From Nemania diffusa (taxonomy: Eukaryota; Ascomycota; Sordariomycetes; Xylariales; Xylariaceae): a DNA stretch of 64,000 bases. The notes beneath the pieces are model-generated. The model did not search any database. It was not told the origin of the DNA and saw only the letters and a program-made list of their open reading frames with translations. Shown one piece after another: positions 36,363 through 49,374 of the stretch. Where the stretch lies: positions 972,001 through 1,036,000 of the forward strand of contig JBBPUQ010000008.1 in NCBI GenBank assembly GCA_038501195.1. The letters are read 5' to 3'. Numbering within the stretch: the stretch's first letter is position 1; each line of letters opens with the position of its first letter. The position numbers and the translations under genes were made by a program.

Positions 36363-38906
36363 ATGTCTGTACGAAAAATTCCGCTGCTAGTGTCCTGTCC
36401 AAATTCCAGCCCTTGCTCAGGATCCAGCTTGCTATCACCCCTTTTCCCATGCCTCAAGACTGCCACTGGTGGCCTACGAACCAACGCAACCGCGACTTAT
36501 AGCAAAAGTAGCCCAAACCTCTTGCGAACAACTTCTGTCATACAGCTGGGCCATAAAGCGTTTGCGATCCAAGGACAGTGCGATGTAAGACACCTAGCTT
36601 AGTCCACAGTCACGCTAATTAATGACTCTCTATGTATATTATAGTATGAAGTCCGATTGACAGAGTCGCCTCATTTCGATACACTCACATGTTTTGTTCC
36701 CGCCGGAACTTCTAACCTAAAGAATCAACTTGAAAAGGCGTATCTTTCGTATCGGCAGAAGGATGATGTCTTTTGCGACTCCTTTCTCAACCATGTCCTC
36801 CTCGTCTCTGATGAGTCGACGGTCGATGAGCCAGTTATGGACCTATTAGCATCGTGGGGTTGCCTCACGATATTTCAACTGCCAAGAACCGAGAATGTCC
36901 ATCCAGGTCCGTACTTTTTCTCGGCTTGTGGCCTATACTCGGCCTGGCGGATATTTCCCGATGACAAAGATGCGTTCATATTAAGCACAATCCCGACCCA
37001 AGGCGATCCTCTTACGTAAGTCAAATCAGCTAACCATCCGTCACTGGTTATTCTAACAACTCTGGATAGTTATGAGAATTTGAATGCTGCGGCGTTTGGT
37101 GCATCATCTCTTTGTGTGGCTGTCCCTTCTAGACTTAAAGCCATCAAATCGGAGAAGAAGCCTCTGGCTGGGATGAGAATTGGAATAAAGGATCTCTTCC
37201 ATCTAAAAGGAGTTCATACGGGCTGTGGTAATCGTGCCTATCGTATGCTCCATGATGCCTCAAAGACGTCTTCCTCGGCCGTTGAGTCTGTTCTTGATCT
37301 CGGCGGGATCATAGTGGGTAAAACTAAGACGGTTGAGTTTGGTAGTAGCCAGGAAGTCATCGGGGATTGGAGTGATTACTTTTATCCCTTCAATTCTCGA
37401 GGCGATGGTTACATTGCTGGGACGGGCAGCAGCACGGGATCAGCTTCCAGTTTGACTGCATACCCTTGGCTTGACATCACACTAGGGACTGACGGTGAGT
37501 GTGAGCTGAAAAAAACCTTGATTCATTCATTGCGACTAATAATTGCTTTTCTCGCCTAGCTGGGGGAAGTATAAGAGATCCGGCTGTGGCCCACGGTGTC
37601 TATGGATTCCGGCCCTCGCATGATGGTCAACAGATACCCGACATCGTGATTCCTTGCGGGTATATTTCACATTTACTATTGTTCAACCAAGACGACTCAA
37701 CTAACGACAGCCAGAATTTTCCATACAACGGGATTTCTCGGTCGAAGCAGTGACACAATGCTTGAATTTGGCCGCCACTGGCTTCAAACCCCTTCGAGTA
37801 ATCATGTAAGCAAAGCCTAGAGCATCACAAATGAGCTGCGCTAAATTTCTGCTAGAATCTTAGACCTACCCGAGTGCTCTGTCCCAAAGAATATCAAACC
37901 GATCATGAGGGAGTTCAAAAGATTGCTGAGGAATGGGTGTCTTCCCTAGCAACATGGCTAGGGGCCACCAAGCTGGATGTGTCCATCGAGGAGACATGGA
38001 GCGCTACAAGACCTGCAAACGCCGGCAAAGGTTTCTTTGATACCTTCAACAAGGTGAGTCACTAATTATGTGAAGTTTGTAACCTTTTACTATTCTTGCC
38101 TGGGCCTTTTTATTAAGTTATAGACTTTTATCGACTTGATTTACAGCGAGTTTTGGAGCTACCTTTCCGACTTTCGGAAATCATACAAAGAAAAGTTCGA
38201 TGCAGACCCGTACGTCTGTAAGGTCACTCAATATTTATGGTAAGGTAGTGTTCCTACATATAACAGCTTCAAGGTCTAACGTTCCTTTTACCTAGGAACG
38301 AGGGGAGGTCGATGTCGGATGCACGAAAAAAACAAGCTTTAGATGAAGTAACACTCCATAACGATTGGTTTCTTCGACGCTTCCTTATTGACGACCAGAC
38401 CATTATTGTTGTCCCTCGATACAAGCTTGATTACCGAGACGAATATCTACCGTGAGGTTCACTCTGCTCTTCCCGTCTCTCCTAGCTAATACAAATCTAG
38501 GCCCCCTGAGCTTCGGTCTTTCGAAGGCTTTGACTCAAACCTCCACGCATCTCTGTCTGGAGTGCCAAACCTAATAGTCCCAGGTATTGCAATTTGTATT
38601 CTTACTATTTGGTGATTTGAAATACCTGACTGCCCTCACAGTCGGCCAATGCCCCTTTCACTCGAAGATTTCAGGCAAGGAAGAATATTTCCCCGTCTCC
38701 CTATCCATATTTGCCCCTAAAGGTAAATCCTTACACACTGCGGTCAAACTGCGAGGAGAATCATAACTGAAATAATTTTAGGGAAGGACATTGGCTTGCT
38801 TAGCCTTGTACACGACTACATCACCGCAAATTCACTTCCAACATCTGTGATGACAGGCCGTACCGCATTTCGGGTTCCTGAAACAAAAGAGACTTCGCAA
38901 ACATGA
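36363..38906 (+). CDS. Amidase-signature family hydrolase, 11 exons
   Basis: Exons: 36363-36584, 36645-37015, 37070-37494, 37560-37659, 37715-37805, 37856-38053, 38124-38239, 38296-38451, 38501-38583, 38642-38722 and 38782-38906. All introns are GT-AG and short, phases match throughout, and the total is 655 aa. The Ser-cisSer-Lys triad of the amidase signature is present: Lys238 in GIKDLFH, Ser318/319 in [10 protein letters not shown], and nucleophile Ser343 in [12 protein letters not shown]. Family members hydrolyse amide bonds in varied substrates (GatA, fatty-acid amide hydrolase, acetamidase), so the substrate cannot be told. About 200 residues precede the catalytic core, an extension seen in some fungal amidases; I do not recognise a domain there. 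The C-terminal [20 protein letters not shown] and [13 protein letters not shown] match the usual end of the fold. No signal peptide is evident. Confidence 0.88.
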
Positions 38907-41127
38907 GGGAAACTCCTGCTCTGTGGTAAGAAAACTTTTCAACAGAAACTTTTAATCTTCGTTTCAATTAAAAACTATGAATCTAGTCTTGATGCCTTTT
39001 CTCCGAGGGGCATTAAGAGGTGAATTTGCATCTTTGAATGCGGCGTGCGGTTACACTAAGGTGGTATCAATCGTTGGTATGATTTGATCTTTAAGAAAGT
39101 GATGGTAAGATTCGAAAGTTTTAGTAAGTGTAATCAAGGGTTTCTTTAGGCACTGGAATCAATGGACGAAAATAAAATTGAGAACTCTAAACTCCTAGCA
39201 CAGCTACTTAGGATATAATCAAAGTTCTTGATGAGTATACACTTCGTAGTAGCATGCGGTTGAGATAGTACTACCTCTGATCGCTATTGAATCTAACAAG
39301 ATAGTTTTCTCCTTGGTGGTAAGAGTAAATGATACCATGCGCAAGTAATATTTCATCGGTTAGGGTTCGAATGTCTAAGACTGTGTCTTCTAGAGACTAG
39401 ATCAAGGGGCGCCAGATTCTACATGTTCGAGCTATAGAATGACGGTTATCGGTTATCACATCAGATATCTGAAGTTAAATGATCTTACATGATAATACTC
39501 TTTTTCGATCGCCTAGGTGTCCCGTAGGGTGTCTCTAGGTGACATCTAATGCGAATCCGCGTAAATCTAAGGAGAGCTCGCCCTCTTTGATTCCCCTGAT
39601 TCATACATAATCGCGTGGAAGTAGGAGAGATGGGGTACGGAGAGATGGGGTACGGAGAGAGGGACATTACAGGGCAGCAGAGATAGTTACATCGGATGAA
39701 GCCTAACCGCAATGTGAATCAAGTCCAATAACAAGAAACTCCGTCTTAACTTACATTTCACAGGCTGTTCGTCAAAAAGTCTATACATAATTCTCAGCTC
39801 CCCGTGTTGATAGCGCTTTGACAATCCTGTGAGCTAAGTCCTGTAAAACCACCTGGTCTAGCACGCCAGCGTACTTATCCCCGAACCCGGGGAATTGGTG
39901 ACTAATGTCGCCGCCGATGCTGACATAGACTGCGCGAGTGGAATCCGACAGAAGATACATGTTTCAGTGATGATGGATTGAAAATCTTGGCTTTTTTGCG
40001 TGAGCACGATTCCATGGTTGGTCTGCCTCGGCGGCATTAGTCGATACACGGCGACTGTATACGCAAAAGCACTTTATAGACTATTTAATGGTACCCTCAG
40101 GTGTCTTAGCTGAGTTGGCACCTCTTGTAGGCGCCGGAAGAATCGACCTTCGCTTCGTGGTGGACGCGGTCAACCTGCGCGACGGTATAATATGCTCGCA
40201 TGTATTTGTCAACCGCCGTGCATAGCCGCCCGAACATAATAACGATGGTACTGGTTTATCAGTCAACAGTTACGCGGTTCAAACGAGGCGCAATTCTTAC
40301 TCTACTCTCTGAGGTTCGTGCCACCGATCAGAATATTCAAATTTCACATAGCCTAAGGATTGAGTCGAGGTTTCTAACCTGTCTGACAGTTTGCCTGCTA
40401 TTCTCGGGGACTAGGAGACTTGATTTACCACGGATGACTCCTGCATCTACAACGGTTTAGCACGAACCGGCCTCGGCCATGCGAGTCTCGGCACGGCAAA
40501 CTCCTTAGCCCAGGGCTCAGACCCTCGGCAGTGGAGCCGGATCCGGGGCTCCTGGCGTCCGCATCCCGTACCATAGATTTGTACAGTGCGCTAGAGTATT
40601 ACCTGCGCTGCCTGCTAGGCACTTATGTGGGCTAAGATCTACGTACTGTGCATTGTATGTAGTGTTGATACGTGGGGCGTCGGAAGCCTGAAGTGGTTCC
40701 GGAATAAGTACTGTAGATTTCACTTTTCGCAAGGGAGAATAACTGACATTATGAGACCCCAGTTTCCCTAATTTCCCCAGTATCTACTAAGTACACTCGC
40801 TGGCTTGATTAGGCTCGTCAAAGCACTTGTTCATGTTGTATACCCCCTAAATCCCCTACATGCATTGCCACTCCTGTTTAGGGCTTTACTGCTGGGTAAT
40901 GGCAAGAGCGTGCGTGATGAGGACTGCAGATTGACACGGATTCTAGCCGACGAGCCGGTCATCAACTTGTGAAAGAGGTAGGTAGCCTATATGCAAATGT
41001 TCATTTATTGAGGAAGCTGTATGCGTATACTGACCAACGCGACCAACGTGTAAAAGCGTATTTCTCTGTAGACTCTGGACAGACATGCGACACGCATTCC
41101 TTCTTCATTTCCCTTTCCTGCCGTAGA
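38907..41127. other. Intergenic region between convergent genes (2.2 kb)
   Basis: Holds the 3' ends of the amidase gene and REI1. Several short open frames (39485-39712, 39858-40049, 40200-40460, 40517-40732) lack ATG context or domain content. A 15-bp repeat (GGAGAGATGGGGTAC, two and a half units) lies near 39626-39662. No gene is supported. Confidence 0.5.
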
Positions 41128-42866
41128 TCACAGGATCTGGTAGTTATAATACTCTTGGTGATTGTTCCTCTTGTTTAGGAGCCAAGCGTTGCGGTTCTCT
41201 CTCTTCTGTTGTTGCCGGATACTGCGCGGCACCGCACGCTGAATTTCCTTCTTCTTTTGTTCACTGACTCCTGCCATGCCACGACCACCATTTGCCCGAG
41301 TCATCACAGCTCCATATTTACCACGGTCTTGCCGACGGGAGACCTGTTTGTTGTTATTTATCTCTTCGTTGCCCTCTTCGGTTTCTGCGGCCTCAATAGC
41401 TAATCTCTCGGCACGTTCTTCAGGTGTAGGGTAGTTGTGTAGGTTCTGGCGGTAGTATTTGGCCAAAGACCGATGGCCAACCGCACGGCCAGAAGGTAGA
41501 TGTAGCTCAGTATCATCATAGAAAATGGCTCGATGTTTGTGAGCATGGGAATGCCAACCGTCCTGTTGATGATGATGGCGAGGGTCATGAGACGAATGAT
41601 GGGGGTGTTTATCTAGTCGCTCGTATTGACGGTAAGAATGATCAACCGGGATGGCTTGAAGATCTTCCGAATCACAGGATGAGGCTGAGCTATCTGTCTC
41701 CCAACCTGCGTCCTCTTCCGTGATTTCATTACCGTCTTCCCCGACTGCTTTTGATGACCGCTTGGCCCCAAGTTTGGCACCTCCGTTAGGCTTATCATCA
41801 ACAGACTCATCCTCCGACTCCTCTGCATCAGAATAGGTGCTTCGGAAATCGTAGAAGTCACCAATAATAAGTTGTTCCTCTTCGGTTGTGAAGGGAATCA
41901 TACAATGTCCCTTGTCGCGCATGTGTGTCTGTACTGCGGCAACGCTGTTCTTGATTTTCGCACAATAAAGGCACTCATGATATTCTTGAATGCGCTGTTG
42001 CAGGGAGGCAAGTAAGCCATCCAAGTCAACCAAGTACTGCTTCTCTGGAATGAACATGCCATGTATACGTTCCATGTGCACAACGTTCAGAGGGATAGTG
42101 GGGGAATCATAATTGCAGAACAAACAGCTTTTAAGTGTAATGTCCGGAACGGGAGTTTCTGTCTGCGAAGCAGCTTCGCTCGGCTGTTCTGCTACGGTGT
42201 GTTCTTGCTGATGGCGAGAGTCGGCTGAAGGGGCAGGGTGGGATGGTCTCTTAACGGGAGACGGGCGCTCTTTTAGACTGGTCTTCTGTAGGCCCTCAAC
42301 AACTTCGTTAAACTCATCCTCAGCATCCGAGTCTACCTCTTCAGACGGCACAGGGATCGGATCTCCCAGAGAGAAGGTAGAGCTCATGACGGAGCTGGTA
42401 TCATCTACAGCGCCTCCCCGTCGGGATATAGCTGCCTCCTTTGCTTTGTGCTTTTGACTGCCAATGTGATTTCGGTATGAGTTCTCGCTATAGTATGTTC
42501 GTTGGCAGACTTCACACAACTGCTGGAAGCTAGCACGATCGGCCTCAGCGGCGGTGGTAGCGCGGGCTTGGAAGACCTTCTCGGTGAAGACCTCGGAGGC
42601 GATGGGGGGCAGTGATGCAACACGGCGTTTGAGGTTATATCGGCTGTGGGGGAGAGCGAGTTTTAGTGCACGGCAACAAATACAGGGAAAGAAGCGGATG
42701 CACGCAGGGGGACCTACTGCCAATCACTCTTCATGTGGCCCTTTTGGGTGTCTGCATATCGGAAAGCGACCTGACATGTGTTGCAGGTAAATTGGTGAGC
42801 CGAAGGAGTGATATCTTGCTGTGCAAAGGCGGCGCCTGAGGGCCGATTGCTTGCTATGGTCGCCAT
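41128..42866 (-). CDS. REI1: REI1-like cytoplasmic pre-60S factor (C2H2 zinc finger)
   Basis: Exon 1 is 42866-42718, the intron 42717-42644 (74 nt) and exon 2 42643-41128, giving 554 aa. ATG 42866 is chosen because the frame further upstream opens only with a GTG. Four C2H2-type fingers are visible: CNTCQVAF...HMKSDWH (split by the intron), CEVCQRTYYSENSYRNH, CLFCNYDS...HMERIHG and CLYCAKIK...HMRDKGH. The segment IIGDFYDFRSTY and the C-terminal SEQKKKEIQRAVPRS block are typical of REI1/ZNF622. The protein recycles the Arx1/Alb1 export factors from late pre-60S particles in the cytoplasm. Acidic Ser-rich and His-rich linkers separate the fingers. The last 15 residues are unusual and could hide a further intron. 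It is divergent from the HECT ligase gene. Confidence 0.93.
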
Positions 42867-44567
42867 CTTTCCCAGTATTGCTAGAAGGGTGTAGGGAGTC
42901 GGGTCGGCCGTCACACATAGACTGTAGATCTGGTTTCTGAGGCGGAAAGCTCGGAGGGGAAATGCCGCGGGTCTTCAGTTGGAACGCTGCAGGGAGTCGT
43001 CCGTAGCAACCTGAGGTAGGAAGGAATACTATCCCTAACAGCAGTGGGAAGTGGTAGGTCAGTGAGTAGGCAGACGAAAGGCAAAGTGCGTTATAAATGC
43101 ACCACCACTATATTGCGAGGGGTTTATTTAGGGCGGTAGATATTTTAGGATGGAGGGGTTTGAAGGCGAAGAAGTGGGATGGAATTGACGGGTCGATGAT
43201 TATTCAATCAATAATCAATCCATGCGAAGGAATTGGTGGCCTTTGGTGGGGCTGCTGCTGGTCTGGGCCCCGATTTTGCCTGTGGCCCTCTGCTCTTTCT
43301 AGCGCAGGTGCTTATTAATTTCGCCATTTTGGCATTGCGGCTACCTGCTACAAAAAGGCATAGTGAGTGTGCTAGGAAAATTTACTTGGATGATGCCCTG
43401 CTGATGTACGTCACGACTGGGATCTGTCAGGGCTGAGGCTTGGCATACAACACCGTACAAAAACAGTGTATATTACTGTATTCCATGTCTTAGGTCCCCT
43501 TGATGGCTGAGCGGCAATGCTACCTTTCCAGCCCACTTGAAATAATTTCTGAGTTGCCAACTAAATGCTACAATTCAAGGAGAGAAGAAGAAAAGATCGA
43601 TAAATCCTTACGGATAATGACTTGAAAGTCGTAAATAGGTGACTAGTCTTGGGGATCTGTTGGTATTAAATGAGCTGCTCTTAGCATTTGCGGCCACATC
43701 AAGGATATCTAAAATGAACAAACACGGTTAACTGGAATTTTGGGAAGAAGACAAGAAGAAAATTCTAGATCTTTCAACCATGCCGCATCGGTGTCCAGCA
43801 CCTTCCTACGTGTATAGACTACCCCCTTCTATAAACTTGAAGTTTCCCTTTTGACATCAGGTACCTCTTCTCTTGTTCTTACCAATGTCTTACAATACCC
43901 AGGCTGGAGGTAGATACCTGACGCATACTTAGGTAGTAGGTACCTAAGGTATTATACGGTACGGTTCATATTAGGTAGATACCTTGGGCGGGTAGTCCCA
44001 GTACAGTAGGTATATTGCGTAGCAAACGGTGCAATTTTGAAGACGGTCCCGGCTGCAGCCGCCCCATCCAGGGAAGTCCATCCACTGTCCGGGATATAGC
44101 CACCCGTGCGCAGTAGTTGGGGTGATTCGCAAAGGAGGTGCATAGAGAGATCCACAGAGCAACAGAACTGATGCGTGAGTTGCCTACTCTCCAACTTCAG
44201 CAGCTTCTTATTGCTGCGGATGCCCCAGTTCAACGCCATTCCCTCACAACTACGTCCACTAGCTTTCTCACTCTTCTAGTTCTTGTAGATTATTTTGCCT
44301 TGGGTTCCCTATCTTTTTTGTACACAGATACACACACACTCTCTCTCTTTCTCTCTTTCCCCCTTATGCGCCGATTTACCTACCAAGTCTATCATACATG
44401 AAGACAACTTAAAAACTAACGGCTCCAGCACTATCACCCGTTGCGTCGCCAATCACCCGTCGCCTGTCGCCCCAGCCTTGTAGTAACTGCCATCCGCTCT
44501 AGCCTCCGGCCTTTATACCAGGTCGCGGGACGGCAATCGAGCCGGATATCCTGTCGCACCGCATGTC
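42867..44567. promoter_or_regulatory. Divergent promoter region, REI1/HUL4
   Basis: 1.7 kb between two divergent housekeeping genes. TACCTA/TAGGTA words cluster at about 43910-43990 and a long CT-rich tract lies at 44330-44365, 200 bp before the HUL4 start. No gene is supported. Confidence 0.45.
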
Positions 44568-44571
44568 ATGA
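44563..44571 (+). promoter_or_regulatory. Two-codon upstream ORF overlapping the HUL4 start
   Basis: ATG TCA TGA at 44563-44571: its stop codon overlaps the HUL4 start codon at 44568 (ATGTCATGA). A scanning ribosome would meet this ATG first. It could lower HUL4 translation or act by termination and reinitiation. Confidence 0.55.
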
Positions 44572-47500
44572 CGATAGAACCAAGTCGCCCGATCCATCAC
44601 GGTCGTGGCTGTCACATTGCCGAGGACGATGTCCTCGCCGCCCTGTGGGAAAATGCCCCATTCCCCGCCCTTCCCTTCGACGCACCGCCGGAAATCAGAG
44701 AACTAGTCGTCGACGTTGAAAACCCCAAGCGTGTCTATACAATACACCGTGCTTCTCGCCGTCACAATCTCCAACTCCTCATTGACCGGTACGTGTTTTC
44801 GCCCCCGATGTGCCTCCTCTCCTCCTTTTTTCGCAGGACTGACATTCGACTTAGGTTCGTTTTCCAGCTGCGCTGCGGATGCGGTAGCAGTTCTTGCTCA
44901 GAAACAACATGCTTTACTTACCGAAAGAGAATGGCTGGGAAGTCGCCTATCCGTCGATACAATCCTAGTAGCGCAAGAACCCTCGCCGTCTACCTTGCTG
45001 GTCAAGACAACCCCGAAAGCCGGCTGTGTCCATATCTTCAACTATCTGGCAGACCATCAGACGCTATATTACCCCTACATCTTGTCCCCAAGCACCCTTC
45101 GACGACGAAAGAGAGGGTCAAAGCACGCCTGTCCCCCACCAGAAACCACAATTCTAACCTTGGTCCTTCCTCAGTCCGACAAGGCTCTTTGCATAATGGT
45201 TCGGATCGGCATGTTGAGAAAGATAATATGCAATCGCCACCTGAAGCGGCGCAAATTGCGGCGCGCGCCGTTGAAAGCTGCGCAACACCGATGCAGATTG
45301 CTGAGAAGCCCGTCGGGAAGAAAGATTATCGCTCTTTTGCTGCCGCAGTCTTCGGCACTGTCGCATTCAAGATGCTCGAATGGCTAGCACCGAACAACGT
45401 TGAGGCGCTAGCAGACAAAATGGAAACCGCTCGCTGTTCAGCCAAATCAAGCGCTAAATCCCAAGCAAGCCTGTCGTCAGATGATGCTAGCGAGCAATCC
45501 GTCGCGCCAGGCGTAGTGCCACGCGACAACTCAGGTGGGGATATCCCTATTAGAAGGAGAGCCAATGGCTATAACGGGTCATACCCCGGGCTCACTACTG
45601 TTGTCAACACGACCGAGCTCCATCCTAATCCCTCTATCGAGCGACCATCTGATGAAGTCACTACTCGGTCACCCGAATCGAGGAGAAAATCAAATGCTAA
45701 GATACGTACCTCGTCTGGGTCTAAGCCGCGGAAAGTCGTGATTGAGCCTATAGCGGACTCAGAAGATGAAATCCTTTTTGGTTCTCCCGACAGCATCTCA
45801 AAGCGTACCGTTCGGCCTTCATCCGATCAATCTGCATCCCAGCCGCGCAGCGAAGACTCGTCAGACACTAGCGCCGACGGTCGATCATCGAGGCAGTCAG
45901 ATCACGGGTACGCAACAGATGATCGCCTGTCACAAATAGATGGTCTCGAAGGAGTTCCTAGTAGCGGCGTGGATACCGGTTCGATATCGCTACAGAGCGA
46001 AGAGCCTTATACTGATACCTTACTAGAGTCTACATCTGAAATTAATAACTATCTTCCCCAATCACTATCCCACCTCAATCCCGAAGCAGTCAACTTCCTT
46101 TGCGATGTCTTACAGGAAGATGCTACGACAGAACGGCATATGTTAGAGCCACCAATAATCACCGATTCCCTTCGACACTACACAGGTCGGCGTAAGGCAT
46201 GGAAGAGAAAACGGAAACCTCATGTCCCGTACCCTCATAATCTCAAATACGAATGGAAGCTTTTCGTTGAGCAGAGTATATTCCTTGTTTTGAGCGACCC
46301 ACAAGCTTTGTTAAAATCTTTTACTACCCACGATGGGGTTGTTGATTCGCAAACGGTATGGCATTGCATGCTTCGCTTGACAAGAGTAGCTCCGCATCTG
46401 GTGTTTGATAGTCTATGGATCGCTATGGCGAGTTTATTCGTGCCCCCAAGATCGTTACAAACTTCTCGGTCTCCCACAGCAAAGGTCTTTGCCACTTCGC
46501 AAAAATCATTCTCTAATGCCGAAGCGGCGTCTCTGATGTCCATCTGTTTTCATGCCCTGATCGCCGCAGCGCCCTTAGTGACGGACTCTCGGCAGCTCCT
46601 CGATATGTCTCGCATCCGATCTCGTGGATTATCGCCGACCGGCGGTGCGTCCGTGACAGGACACCGCACACTGTTATCCCTCCAGTACGAAGACGCCTTC
46701 ACAGATGATTTAGCTTTAAGGCTGGCAAGAAGGCTCCTGATGGCCATCCTAACTAGACACAACTTTGACGAGCTCATAGAGTTGGATCTAGACATACTTG
46801 ACAGTGCTAAGGAATCCGATGTGTTAGAGATACTGCTATCTCAGATCGAGCCATCCGTACAGCCCCTGACACGATTTTCTAAGTCGGAACGTAGCATTCA
46901 TGAAAAGCGTGTTCCAATCTTGCTTCTTGATTGGGCGAGGACAGTCATGATTCAAGAGTGGACAGGGAAGCCTGATGTTCCTGGAGACGGCCCTTTTGGT
47001 GGTGCTCTTATGCTAATTACAGCCATGTGTAAGCTATTATTCCCAGAAATTTTGAACTGTACTAACTCGCGCTCCTCCTAGACCGAAAACGCCAGGCTCT
47101 CCTATTAGGCGATGTCCATTTCCGATTTGAGTTTTTCGGTGATCGGCTCGACTCAGTTGATATGCCGGTTTCTTGGCTCTCCTTTACCTCTACTAGGCAG
47201 AAAACCCACCTCCTCGATTTTCCCTTCATCTTCAAGTCGGCCTCTTTAGTAACTTATTTTCGCGCCATCAATTTCTCAATGATGAGCCACTCATACGAAG
47301 AAGCCACTTCTTTACAACTACGAATTAGGATGATTACGGAACAGGGTAGTCTGGTTACGGAGGCTCATCAACGAGGTGCACTTGAGGATCTTTTGAAGAC
47401 ACCTGCATCTAAATTTCTAATTTTAAATATACGGCGTGATGAGATATTAGCAGATGCGTTCGATCAACTCTGGCGCCGGCAGGAGCGGGAACTCATGAGA

Positions 47501-48556
47501 CCCCTGAAGATTCATCTCGGCGAGGATAGCGGAGAGGAAGGATATGATTATGGCGGTGTTCAACAGGAGTTCTTTCGTCTAGCTATTGCCGAAGCTCTAG
47601 ACCCAGATTACGGCGCCTTCACTGTTGATAACAGGACAAGAATGACTTGGTTTCAGCCAGGTTCCTTACAACCCGAATGGAAATATGAACTCATCGGCCT
47701 ACTGGTATCGTTGGCCGTTTACAACGGTTTAACTCTGCCTGTCACATTTCCCAAGGCCTTTTACCACAAGCTCTTAGGCGAACCCGTCACAGAACTACAT
47801 CATATCGCTGATGGTTGGCCCGATCTTGCGAACGGACTTACTAATCTGCTTGAATGGAATGAGAGTGACGGCGCTGTGGAAGATATTTTCGTCGTGACTT
47901 ATGAATTTTCCACCACGATGCTAGGCCAACCTGTTAGTCGTCGAATGGACCCGTCGTTGAGAGGATCATGGCCTCAACCCTCCTTGCACCCCCACGCAGA
48001 GCCGCTCTCGGCAGAGAACCCAACAGACGCACCGCTTGTTACGGGAGACAACCGGAGCGCATACGTCAGTGACTACATCCGGTATCTGACAGATGTGTCA
48101 GTGGCGCCTCAATTTGAAGCCTTCGCCCGCGGGTTTCGCACCTGCTTGCACCCCAAGTCACTTTCTTTGTTAACCCCATCACTCCTGCAGTCCATCGTTG
48201 AGGGTACACAGGAGATCGACGTCGCAGAACTCCGACGGGTGGCGCGTTACTCGGGCTGGGATGCGAATCACCCGACCATACGCGATTTCTGGTCCGTGGT
48301 CAAGAAATTCGATGACCGCATGCGTCGTAAACTACTTGAGTTTGTGACATCTAGCGACCGTCTCCCAGTCGGTGGCGCGGCCCATATTCAGTTCGTCATT
48401 CAGAAAAACGGGGAGGAAGAAGGGCAAGGAGCTCGACTCCCTACCGCATATACATGCTATGGCCACCTCCTCCTTCCCGAATACCGTGACAAGGAAGTGC
48501 TACGGGAAAGGTTATCTATGGCGGTGGAGAACGCAGAAGGTTTCGGGTTTGCGTAG
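44568..48556 (+). CDS. HUL4: HECT-type E3 ubiquitin ligase with AZUL domain (HUL4-like)
   Basis: Exons 44568-44788, 44855-47028 and 47082-48556 give 1,289 aa. The acceptor at 44854 was chosen over the one at 44836 because it yields LIDRFVFQLRCGCGSSSCSE, matching the AZUL zinc fold of UBE3A-type ligases (about residues 65-125). A long Ser-rich, low-complexity linker follows (about 150-480). The C-terminal half ends in a complete HECT domain: PLKIHLGEDSGEEGYDYGGV, then LLVSLAVYNGLTLPVTFP and the catalytic Cys1257 in LPTAYTCYGHLLLPEY. The ligase takes ubiquitin from an E2 onto this cysteine and passes it to substrates. Intron 2 (53 nt) carries a perfect ACTAAC branch point. Length is close to fungal HUL4. 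Confidence 0.93.
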
Positions 48557-49374
48557 ATAAGGAACCGGGGGGGCACTGTCAAGCATTGTGGATAGAGATC
48601 TACATACAATAGAAAAAAAGTCGCATTCACAAGCGTAATCAAGCGAGTGCGCAGAACATAGGGCTACATGCAAGAGCCCATTAGGTTAGCCGTGACGGAG
48701 CAATCGTGCCGTCATCGACAACCTCACCCTCTTTTCTCTCCCTACTTTGAAAAGTTGGGGTTTCCTTCCCCTATGTGTTCTAGTATTTGGTCATATCTCT
48801 ATGCTCCAGCGTCTCTGTAATACAACTATGGGAGCTTTTTTTTTTGTTGGTGGGCAGGGGGGATATCCACGCATTACCTAAGCGTCTCTCTAGGGCTGCC
48901 GAATTGTATTCTGATTCGGTCAACTCTTATGTACTCCGCGTTGTGAAATCAACGTTGTGCATCAGTAACTATAAATGATACAAAAACATTAAATAATAAC
49001 ACCTTCACGCAACTAAACACGCAACAACTTGGTTTACTCTGGGAAGTGTCACAGGTGTTCATGGGCGGGTTTTGCCTCGTTGGATCTTTTTACGGATTAC
49101 ATATCTGTCTGAGTGTCTCAAGCCCCTAGGTATCTACCTAATCTAGATCTGCAGGGTATGTTCAACATTAGGCTCGGTGTCAAGTTGGATGATGACAGGC
49201 GAGCGCTCTCTTTGGGTTTTACATATTCAGACGACTGGACTATATATATTTTGTTTTCTTTTCCCGCCTCATCCCTGTGGTGCCTGTATCTAGAGTGTCT
49301 AGAGTGAGTGTAACCCCATGTGCACATGACCGCGCTTGACTCTAAATCACGGAAGATGGGACAGCCCAACCCGT
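48557..49374. other. Convergent spacer between HUL4 and CCT5
   Basis: Contains the 3' untranslated regions of the two genes (AATAGAAAAA at about 48608 on plus). No gene is seen. Confidence 0.5.

Noticed and set aside
39626..39662. Short 15-bp tandem repeat considered as a CRISPR-like or minisatellite array
   Set aside because: Only two and a half contiguous units and no spacers; treated as minor simple repetition.
44789..44836. Shorter first HUL4 intron ending at the CGCAG acceptor (44836)
   Set aside because: It also keeps the frame but inserts residues TDIRLR that break the AZUL alignment; the acceptor at 44854 gives the conserved spacing.
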